From Niveispirillum sp. (GTDB lineage Bacteria > Pseudomonadota > Alphaproteobacteria > Azospirillales > Azospirillaceae), in assembly GCF_017996735.1 (NCBI RefSeq), contig NZ_JAGOGJ010000039.1:1-53213 (forward strand): a stretch of 53,213 nucleotides of DNA. Reading direction: 5' to 3'. Each line of letters starts with the position of its first letter. Within the stretch, counting starts at the first letter, position 1. The notes beneath the pieces are model-generated. The model searched no databases. It was not told the origin of the DNA and was given only the letters and a program-made list of their open reading frames with translations. Positions 9,645-16,281 of the stretch are shown here, piece after piece. The position numbers and the translations under genes were made by a program.

Positions 9645-10043
9645 TCAGACGATCTGTTTGGGGGGCCGCCGCAGGGGCGAAACGGAGCGGCCGGCCATCA
9701 TGTCATCGGTGGGCACAAGCAGGCGCAGGGCCTGCCAGCCGGCATCGCTGAATTCAAAGCCGGGCCCGGGCAGGACCGTCAGCAGACCACAGGCAAACAA
9801 GCAGCAATTGGGGGCCAACGACTTGGCCCCTGCCTTGTTACCGTGCCCGTCATGCGCGGCACCATGATCATCATGATGATGGTCGGCATGCATGCCGGTA
9901 TCGGCACCATCGGACAGCATGCCCGACAGGGAAGCGGTTCCCGGCTGCCCCGCCATGGCCATATGCGCACCATGCCCCCCGATGCCGCCCCAACTGATGA
10001 GGAAGCCGATCAGCAATGCCGCGATGTGGCGTGCGATGGACAT
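9645..10043 (-). CDS. Small His-rich membrane/periplasmic protein heading the copper operon
   Basis: A 132-residue protein with a hydrophobic N-terminus (IAALLIGFLISWG), a metal-binding-looking centre (HADHHHDDHGAAHDGHG), a vicinal CCLFAC motif, then a second hydrophobic patch. It lies upstream of the cupredoxin-copA-copB genes in the same direction, and the CC-x3-C and His cluster suggest copper or another soft metal. It resembles the small DUF2946-like proteins often found beside copper genes, but I would not assert that family. Possibly a sensor-free accessory or a periplasmic metal buffer. Confidence 0.65.
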   Translation of the reverse strand: MSIARHIAALLIGFLISWGGIGGHGAHMAMAGQPGTASLSGMLSDGADTGMHADHHHDDHGAAHDGHGNKAGAKSLAPNCCLFACGLLTVLPGPGFEFSDAGWQALRLLVPTDDMMAGRSVSPLRRPPKQIV

Positions 10044-10062
10044 GTCGGTTCGAAGAGCCGCG

Positions 10063-10110
10063 CAATTGACCTTGAAAGGCCATTATAGAATAGGGGCGGC
10101 GTCAATCGCA
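10063..10110 (-). promoter_or_regulatory. Promoter/operator of the copper operon
   Basis: On the minus strand a perfect TATAAT (10082-10087) lies 18 bases after TTGCGA. A CCTT-GA-AAGG palindrome (10070-10079) sits about where transcription would begin, and is a candidate operator. No copper regulator gene is in the window. Confidence 0.45.
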
Positions 10111-10127
10111 AGGCCGCCTGCACAATC

Positions 10128-10160
10128 TTCTCCCGACCGGCGGAAGACCGGCCGGGAGAA
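10128..10160 (-). terminator. Terminator-like hairpin after the TPR gene
   Basis: TTCTCCCGACCGG pairs with CCGGCCGGGAGAA (12 of 13) around a 7-nt loop, ten bases beyond the stop of the minus-strand operon that ends at 10171. No strong T run. Confidence 0.45.
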
Positions 10161-10170
10161 GGTCCGCCGC

Positions 10171-10836
10171 TCACCGCTTTGCCAGCTTTGTTTCAAGCTG
10201 GGCCAGCACGCTGTTGATTTCCTCCCGCCGGCCCGCATCGGCCACTTCGCGGCCCGGACGCGGTGTGGCGGCCAGGGCGTGGTTCAGCACGTCGCGCGCC
10301 TTGGCATAATCGCCCTGCCGGAACAGGAAATCGCCGTAGAAATAGTTGGGATCGATGCCATCGGGGTTCAGCGCCAGGGCCTTTTCCAGATAGACCTTGG
10401 CCTGCTTGTCGCTGCCAAAGCCGACGGGCCAGCCGGGCACCTGATAATACAGGCTGCCCAGGGAGGTATTAACCGACCCGTCCAGGGCCGTGGGGTCGAT
10501 CTTCTCTGCCGTTTCCAGCTTGGCCTTGGCTTCCTTCACCAGCGACAGCGCCCCTATGCCGCCCTTGATGCCGGCTTCCGACGACAGGATGATGGCTTCC
10601 CAGATCAGGGGTTCGGCCTTGCCGGGATAGGCGGCGGTGACGGACTTGGCCTCCGTCGCCAGCGCTTCCATGGCGGGCAGTTGCGCGTCGGTGCCCTTGA
10701 TCTCGTACTTCACATGGGCCCAGCCGGCCTGCAATTCACCGATCCTGGCATCCATCGCCGGGTCGGCCGATGCCAGGGCGCTGCCGGCCAGCAGCAGCGA
10801 AAGGGCACCGAGCAACAGCTTCTTGTCAACGCGCAT
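10171..10836 (-). CDS. Secreted TPR-repeat protein, last gene of the hemolysin-family operon
   Basis: A 221-residue protein with a signal peptide (MRVDKKLLLGALSLLLAGSALA). The start at 10836 has a good GGAGG six bases upstream. The body is helical with tetratricopeptide-like pairs; AKVYLEKALALNPDG and AKARDVLNHALAATP are the clearest. It resembles small periplasmic TPR proteins such as the TRAP-associated TatT type. Its start lies within the last 11 bases of the upstream dehydrogenase, so it is translationally coupled. Likely a periplasmic partner or scaffold for the product of the operon; no enzymatic motif is seen. Confidence 0.8.
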   Translation of the reverse strand: MRVDKKLLLGALSLLLAGSALASADPAMDARIGELQAGWAHVKYEIKGTDAQLPAMEALATEAKSVTAAYPGKAEPLIWEAIILSSEAGIKGGIGALSLVKEAKAKLETAEKIDPTALDGSVNTSLGSLYYQVPGWPVGFGSDKQAKVYLEKALALNPDGIDPNYFYGDFLFRQGDYAKARDVLNHALAATPRPGREVADAGRREEINSVLAQLETKLAKR

Positions 10837-11644
10837 GGGTTTCCTCCTGAATATGGGTATGGATGGCGGCACTGCTGGCCGTGCTGGTGGTGAACAGGCT
10901 CGCGGCCCTGGTGTTGTTGCCGGCCAGCGCCCGGTCGACCAGACCGGGGAACAGGGCGTTCAGCCGCGTGAAGAAGGCTTCGGGCCAGCCGATGACGGTA
11001 TCCGCGCTGCCCGTCATGGCGGCACGCAGGATGCGGTTGGCCACATGGATGGGGTCATCCAGCTTCATGCCCGTCAGGTCAGCCAGACGCTGCACCATGG
11101 GACCGTTGAAGCCGGTATTCACCCCGCGCGGCGCGACATGGCAGACGGTGACGCCCGTGCCCCGCACCTCGCGCCGCAGGGCCTGGGTGAAGCCTTTCAA
11201 CCCCGCCTTGGCGCTGGAATATCCCGCGAAATGGGCGAAGTTGATCGACCCGAACACGGACCCGACATTGACGATATGCCCGCGCCCGCGCTGCTTCATC
11301 ATGGGCAGAACCGCCTGCGCCAGCGCGACCGGGGCCACCAGATTGACCATGTAGTCGGCGGCCAGATCGGCCGGTCGCTGGCCCTCCACCGGGCCGAAAT
11401 ACTGGCGACCCGCCACGTTGAACAGCATCTGCGGCGCCAGCAGCCGGGCCTGTTCGGCGGCCATGTTGATGCCGGCCTGGGTCGACAGGTCGGCGCGGAT
11501 ATGCCGGCCCGGCAGGTCGCCACGCCCCAGCGTGGTCACCTGTGCTCCCCGGCTGCGCAGGATGCTGACCAGCGGCGCACCGATGCCGCCGGCCCCGCCG
11601 ACGACCAGGACGCTGCGTCCTTCCAGACTTTCTTCAGGCGACAT
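10826..11644 (-). CDS. Short-chain dehydrogenase/reductase (SDR)
   Basis: A classical SDR of 272 residues. The nucleotide-binding GGAGGIG is at about residues 16-22, NVAG at 76-79, the catalytic Ser in NVGS near 129, and YSSAK (Tyr142, Lys146). It should carry out NAD(P)-dependent oxidation or reduction of a carbonyl or alcohol. The start at 11644 overlaps the end of the adenylase fusion by 11 bases, and its own end overlaps the TPR gene. In this context it probably tailors an acyl or aldehyde intermediate made by the upstream enzymes. The C-terminus (about 240-272) carries extra sequence without clear motif. Confidence 0.9.
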   Translation of the reverse strand: MSPEESLEGRSVLVVGGAGGIGAPLVSILRSRGAQVTTLGRGDLPGRHIRADLSTQAGINMAAEQARLLAPQMLFNVAGRQYFGPVEGQRPADLAADYMVNLVAPVALAQAVLPMMKQRGRGHIVNVGSVFGSINFAHFAGYSSAKAGLKGFTQALRREVRGTGVTVCHVAPRGVNTGFNGPMVQRLADLTGMKLDDPIHVANRILRAAMTGSADTVIGWPEAFFTRLNALFPGLVDRALAGNNTRAASLFTTSTASSAAIHTHIQEETHAR

Positions 11645-13760
11645 GGCGCACCTCCGACGGCGTTGCATGGGGGATGGCGCGGAACAGGTCGGCGAACAGG
11701 CGGAAGACGCTGTTCGCCATGGTGATGATGGCCTGCTGATCGCGGCCGTCGGTCACGCGGTTCATCAGGTCGCGAAAGAACTCCATATGCTGAATATCCA
11801 GCGACCCGTGGCTGGTCAGATAGCTGAAGCAGCTTTTCGGCAGGTTCAGCGATTTGCGCACCGCGTCGGCCCCATGGGTGGCGATGGCCGTGCTGGTGCC
11901 TTCCAGCACATAGACCATGCCGAAGAAGCCGGCGGCGTTTTCCTCCCGGATGAAGCGGTAGGCCTCATCCACCATGGCCTGCGTCGCCGGGCGCGGGGTG
12001 CCGTGACGCGCCCCCTCGGCATCACCGCCGGCATGGCGGATATCGTTCAGGATCCATTCCTCATGGCCTTCCTCTTCCTCGATATATTCATCAAGGGCAG
12101 GAACCAGCCATTCCTGATCGGGCCGCAGATGCGCGAGGGCAGTGCGCATCAGGGGCACCGTGTGCTTCACATGGTGATACGCCTCGGTCAGATAGGCGAT
12201 ATAGGTGTCCAGGCTGATGCGGCCGGTCAGTCCGTCCTGGATCTGCGGAACCGACAACAGGGCCAGGCGCGACGGCTCGGTCTCCGTCACCAGCCGGTCA
12301 AAAAAACTCTGGGGCATGGGTTGCTCATCCTCTTGGCGGGATAAAAGGGGGGCATGGGCGGCGGCGATGGCATCGCGGCGGGGCCGCCCATTGGGGGTCA
12401 GTTGGCCGTTCATCGGCGTGAAGGCGGGAACCGCATGCCAGCGGGCGATACGGGCATAGGGGGGAAGGGCGCCATTGGCCCGGGCAATGGCCAGCGACAG
12501 CGACGCCGGGTTCTGTCCGAAACGGCTGGGCACCACCAGGGCGGTCAGGTCGGCCTGCCCGTCACCGAACAGTACGGCCTGCAGCACTTCCGGCTGGGCG
12601 GTCAGTTCGGCTTCTACCCATTCGGGCGCGATGTTGCGGCCGAAGGCGTTGATGATGACATTGCGTGATCGGCCCTGGATCGACAGGAACCCGTCGCCAT
12701 CCACGCTGCCCAGATCGGCGGTGGCGATGCGCGCCGGGGCGGGGCCGCCGCCGACATAGCCCAGGAACGCATGGTTGTTGAGGCTGACTTCCCCGGTTTT
12801 GTCATCCACCCCCAGGGTCAGGTGCGGCAGGACACGGCCCACGCTGCCCACCCGGTTGGCGGCGGGCGTGTTCAGCGCCACCACCGATCCGCATTCCGAC
12901 AGGCCATAACCCTGATAGACGGGAAGACCCAGCATCGCGGCCTGGGCCAGCAGGGCCGGCGCCACCCGCGCGCCACCCACCGCCACCAGCCGCAGATCGG
13001 GCAGGGTCCGGCCCGCCTGGACCAGCGCCGCCATCAGACCGCGCAGCAGTTCCGGCACCAGGATGACGCTGTTGGCGCGTCGCAGGGCCAATACCGCCAG
13101 CAACCGGCCGAAATCCGGCTGGAACGGCTGGTCCAGGCCCAGATCGGACGGCGCCTCGGCCAGATAATGGCCACCAGCCAGCAGGGTGCAATAAAGCCCG
13201 GCGACATTTTCCAGCAGGACCGGCAATGGCAGGATGGCGACATGGCGGCCGGCATAATCGGCGCCGATCACCTGCACCAGCGAATGCGCCACCTGTTCCA
13301 GACCGTCCGCCGACAGGCACACGCCCTTCGGCGTGCCGGTGGTGCCGGACGTATAGGTGATTTTGGCCGTGCCGGCGGGCAGGGCAACGGCCCCGTGGTC
13401 CAGGCGGACAAGATACAATTGTTCCCCGCCCACGCGCAGCTCCTCCCCGCCCGTTTCCGCCCGGTCGGTGATCAACCAGCCGGCACCGGCATCGGCCAGG
13501 GCGTGGCGGCGTTGATCCTGTGTGAAGAAACCGGGTAGCGGCAGGCTGGTCAGGTGCAGCGACAACAGCGCCAGATCCAGCACGGCCCAGGCGGCGGAAT
13601 TGGCCGCCTCCACCGCGACGGGCCTTGGGTCGGTGCCGATCCATTCGCAAAGATCGGCGGCCAGCCGGTCAACGGCGCCGGCCAGGGCGCCATAGGTCAG
13701 GTCGTTCAGGGCCGGCCGCGCCGGGTCCTGCATGCGGATGGCGCAAAGAACGCGGCTCAT
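11634..13760 (-). CDS. Adenylating enzyme (AMP-ligase) fused to a haem-oxygenase-like iron oxidase domain
   Basis: A 708-residue two-domain protein. Residues about 10-475 form an ANL-type acyl-AMP ligase: TSGTTGTPKG at 137-146, YGLSECG, ATADLG and GRSRNVIINAFGRNIAP. The C-terminal hinge lysine motif reads TPNGRPRR, with Arg where Lys is usual. Residues about 482-708 form a haem-oxygenase-like 'iron-containing redox enzyme' domain with likely metal ligands EEEGH (Glu563, His566), Glu620 in VLEGTS, and H-x3-D-x2-H (651, 655, 658). Family members activate oxygen on fatty-acyl or amino-acid substrates. The start at 13760 shares ATGA with the upstream gene. The domain junction carries an internal ATG (12317) with GAGGAT upstream, so the oxidase may also be made alone. 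Product unknown. Confidence 0.88.
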   Translation of the reverse strand: MSRVLCAIRMQDPARPALNDLTYGALAGAVDRLAADLCEWIGTDPRPVAVEAANSAAWAVLDLALLSLHLTSLPLPGFFTQDQRRHALADAGAGWLITDRAETGGEELRVGGEQLYLVRLDHGAVALPAGTAKITYTSGTTGTPKGVCLSADGLEQVAHSLVQVIGADYAGRHVAILPLPVLLENVAGLYCTLLAGGHYLAEAPSDLGLDQPFQPDFGRLLAVLALRRANSVILVPELLRGLMAALVQAGRTLPDLRLVAVGGARVAPALLAQAAMLGLPVYQGYGLSECGSVVALNTPAANRVGSVGRVLPHLTLGVDDKTGEVSLNNHAFLGYVGGGPAPARIATADLGSVDGDGFLSIQGRSRNVIINAFGRNIAPEWVEAELTAQPEVLQAVLFGDGQADLTALVVPSRFGQNPASLSLAIARANGALPPYARIARWHAVPAFTPMNGQLTPNGRPRRDAIAAAHAPLLSRQEDEQPMPQSFFDRLVTETEPSRLALLSVPQIQDGLTGRISLDTYIAYLTEAYHHVKHTVPLMRTALAHLRPDQEWLVPALDEYIEEEEGHEEWILNDIRHAGGDAEGARHGTPRPATQAMVDEAYRFIREENAAGFFGMVYVLEGTSTAIATHGADAVRKSLNLPKSCFSYLTSHGSLDIQHMEFFRDLMNRVTDGRDQQAIITMANSVFRLFADLFRAIPHATPSEVRHVA

Positions 13761-14491
13761 GCTGTCACCTCTGCCGCCATAACGGCGGGATGCAGGCGGG
13801 AAAAGGTGGGGTGGGCGGGCAACACCTCGCGCGCATCGCCGGCCAGGAACCGGTCCAGGCAATCGGCGCCGAAGGCGACATTGCCGCAGATGACGCGCGG
13901 GTCGTTGGCGTAATAGCTGCCCCAGGCCGCCGCCGCCGGCCCTACCCGGTCGGCCGTGGCCCGGCCCAGTTCCACCGCATCGAACCCGATATGGCGGAAC
14001 AGGCGCCGCAGGGGGCGGGTGGCGGTGACCACGGCCTTTTCAAAGCCGCGACCGTGGAGATAGGCGGCCAGCGCTATGAACAGCAGGTAGGAGGCGCCGG
14101 CCTCCGCCGCGGCCAGATTGCCGATCTCCACAATGCCGGCACGGCCATGCGTGCCGGGGATCAGCGTTTCGATCGGCTGGTCCAGATAGGTTTCCAGGAA
14201 CAGGGGCGCGGTACCGGCCGGGCGGAAGCCGACACCCGCCAGGATGCGGTCATCGGCATCCCGCAGGCTCATCAGCATCGGGTGGGTGATGGCGATATCG
14301 CCGCCATAGGTGCGGGCATAGGTGTCGCGGATCATCGCCTCCACCCGCCGCCGTTCGGGGGCGAAATGGTGGGTGATGGCCACCACGGCCGGGCGGCAGC
14401 GTGTCAGCCCGCCCAGCCGTTCGGCATCGAACCGCAACCGGCCCCGAACCCCATCCTCGTCGCGCATCAGCATTTCAATCACAGGCGTCAC
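13757..14491 (-). CDS. Thermostable-hemolysin-family protein
   Basis: A 244-residue cytoplasmic protein resembling the Pfam thermostable hemolysin family (delta-VPH-like). Typical features are seen: an N-terminal block ending in RDTYARTYGGDIAITHPMLMSL, a GVGFRPA strand, PLFLETYLDQPIE, a GIVEIGNLAA motif and then RRLFRHIGFDAVELG. The fold of this family is related to acyltransferases of the GNAT/LuxI kind, so despite the name it may be an acyl-transferring biosynthetic enzyme. I see no secretion signal, which argues against a toxin. The GTG start at 14491 follows GGCGGA closely; ATG seven codons later is an alternative. It is the first gene of a five-function overlapping operon. Confidence 0.8.
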   Translation of the reverse strand: MTPVIEMLMRDEDGVRGRLRFDAERLGGLTRCRPAVVAITHHFAPERRRVEAMIRDTYARTYGGDIAITHPMLMSLRDADDRILAGVGFRPAGTAPLFLETYLDQPIETLIPGTHGRAGIVEIGNLAAAEAGASYLLFIALAAYLHGRGFEKAVVTATRPLRRLFRHIGFDAVELGRATADRVGPAAAAWGSYYANDPRVICGNVAFGADCLDRFLAGDAREVLPAHPTFSRLHPAVMAAEVTA

Positions 14492-14596
14492 TCCGCCGGT
14501 TGGATCGGCCGGATCAAACGGCCTTCAATGCGATGACGGCGCCGCCTGCAGCGGACCGCAGGTGCGAAGCGAAAAATTTTTCCGCCTGTGTCCGGC

Positions 14597-15202
14597 ATGA
14601 CCTCCCGCATTGATCGCGGGGCGGCCCCGGACTATATCGGACAGGTCTTTCCGTTGCCGCCGGGTCCCGCCATCGCTCCGCCCCCGCCCCTGGTTGCCGC
14701 CTATCTGGAACACCGCGCCTTTCTGCTGCGGCTTCTGACGGCGCGCACGGGCAACGCGGCAGAGGCGGAAGACATCGTGCAGGAAATGTATGAACGGCTG
14801 GCCACGCTGCCCGACAGCGGCGGGGCGGTGGAGAATGCGCCGGCCTTCCTGAACCGCATGGCCCTGAATCTGGCCTTCGACCGGCAGCGCAGCGGCAGCC
14901 GCGCCGCCGCCCGCGATGGGGAATGGCTGTCCGCCAACGCCCTGGTCGAGGGGGAGGAACCGATCGCCGAGGCCCCCACGGCAGAGGATGTGGTGGCGGG
15001 CCGCCAGGAACTGCGCCTGCTGCGCGACGCCATCGACGCCCTGCCGCCGCAGGGCAAGCGGGTCTTCGAAATGCACAAGCTGCAGGGCCGCCCGCATGCG
15101 GAAGTGGCCGCCAGCCTGGGCATTTCACGCAGCGCCGTGGAAAAGCACATGGCGGCGGCAATGAAGAACCTGTTGAAACGGCTGGGCCGACGTCTTGAAT
15201 GA
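14597..15202 (+). CDS. fecI: FecI-type ECF sigma factor
   Basis: RNA polymerase sigma factor of the extracytoplasmic family, about 201 residues. Region 2 is visible as LLTARTGNAAEAEDIVQEMYERL and FLNRMALNLAFDRQR. Region 4 is LPPQGKRVFEMHKLQGRPHAEVAASLGISRSAVEKHM, a helix-turn-helix that reads the -35 element. The start is ambiguous between ATG 14597 and GTG 14588; the first 30 residues are Pro-rich and poorly conserved in this class. The adjacent FecR-like anti-sigma gene and TonB receptor with a signalling domain make a complete cell-surface signalling set. Confidence 0.92.
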   Translation: MTSRIDRGAAPDYIGQVFPLPPGPAIAPPPPLVAAYLEHRAFLLRLLTARTGNAAEAEDIVQEMYERLATLPDSGGAVENAPAFLNRMALNLAFDRQRSGSRAAARDGEWLSANALVEGEEPIAEAPTAEDVVAGRQELRLLRDAIDALPPQGKRVFEMHKLQGRPHAEVAASLGISRSAVEKHMAAAMKNLLKRLGRRLE

Positions 15203-15283
15203 AAAATATTTCATGGGAAGGGGTGTGGTCACCGCCGTCCCGCGACGTCAACAGGACAAAGCCCGAACCAGAAGCAAAACCCC

Positions 15284-16270
15284 ATGGTGAACCGCCCGCC
15301 CGATACGCCCCTTGATCCCCGCCTGGAACAGGCGGCGGACTGGCACGCCCGGTTGCAGGGCGATGCCGATCAGGCGGTGTGGCTGGCCTTCACCGAATGG
15401 CTGGAGGCCGATCCGCGCCACCGCGACGCCTATGACATGGTGGAACGGACATGGCGGCAGATCGACCGGATGCCGGCGCCGGCTGTACCGGGCGCGGTCA
15501 TCGATCTGGCCAGCCGGCGCAAACCGGCCGCCGCACCCGCCAATCTTTCCCGCCGCTGGTTCCTGGGCGGGGCCGCCGCAGCGGCCGCCGCCCTGGCCGT
15601 CACCCTCACCGGCCGCTATGCGATGGCGCCGGCCCCGGAGATTTTCGAGACACCAAAAGGTCAGCGCCGCACCGTGCAACTGGCCGATGGGTCCAGCGTC
15701 ACCTTGAACAGCGGCACCCGCCTGACCGTGGCGTTGGCCGATGACCGGCGCGCGGTTGTGCTGGAACGGGGGGAGGCGCTGTTCGACGTGGCCAAGGACC
15801 CGGCGCGGCCCTTCACCGTGGCGGCCGGGGAACGGCTGGTGACGGTGGTCGGCACGGCCTTCAATGTGCGCCATCTGGACCAGGCGGTAACCGTGACGGT
15901 CACACGCGGGCTGGTCGATGTCGGTGGCAAGGATGGGGGCGGCAAGGTGCGCCTGACCCCCGGTCAGCAAATCAGCGCGCGACAGGGCCAGCCCCCCGGC
16001 CCGGTCACGTCCGTGGATGCCCAGGCGGCCACCGCCTGGATCGACGGGCGGTTGTCGTTCGACAATGCGCCCCTGCCGCAGGTGCTGGCCGAACTGTCGC
16101 ACCATTATCCCGCGCCCATGCGGGCCGAGGGTGCGGCGGCTTCGCTGCATTTTTCCGGTGTTCTGCGCCTGGACGGCGACCAGGCCCATGTCCTGGCCGC
16201 GTTGCAGGCGCTGCTTCCCATTGCCGTGGCGCGCCAGGGTGATAGCTTCGTGCTGTCGAAGCATCCCTGA
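15284..16270 (+). CDS. fecR: FecR-family anti-sigma/sigma-regulator
   Basis: Inner-membrane sigma regulator, 328 residues. The N-terminal cytoplasmic part contains WLAFTEWLEADPRHRDAYDMVERTW (FecR N-terminal domain). A single membrane segment lies at about residues 90-112 (RRWFLGGAAAAAAALAV). The periplasmic part has the FecR core (RTVQLADGSSVTLNSGT and GEALFDVAKDPARPFTV). The C-terminus is a secretin/TonB short N-terminal-like domain (SLHFSGVLRLDGDQA). It should pass a signal from the downstream receptor to the FecI-type sigma factor. The receptor gene begins 11 bases after its stop. Confidence 0.92.
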   Translation: MVNRPPDTPLDPRLEQAADWHARLQGDADQAVWLAFTEWLEADPRHRDAYDMVERTWRQIDRMPAPAVPGAVIDLASRRKPAAAPANLSRRWFLGGAAAAAAALAVTLTGRYAMAPAPEIFETPKGQRRTVQLADGSSVTLNSGTRLTVALADDRRAVVLERGEALFDVAKDPARPFTVAAGERLVTVVGTAFNVRHLDQAVTVTVTRGLVDVGGKDGGGKVRLTPGQQISARQGQPPGPVTSVDAQAATAWIDGRLSFDNAPLPQVLAELSHHYPAPMRAEGAAASLHFSGVLRLDGDQAHVLAALQALLPIAVARQGDSFVLSKHP

Positions 16271-16281
16271 CGGTCCCCACC

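Noticed and set aside
10060..10090. MerR/CueR-type promoter (19-bp spacer) for the copper operon
   Set aside because: The CCTTGAAAGG palindrome lies downstream of the TATAAT, not between -35 and -10, so the CueR geometry does not fit.
13757..14491. A secreted haemolytic toxin
   Set aside because: No signal peptide or membrane-damaging features are seen, and its operon partners are biosynthetic; the family name is historical.
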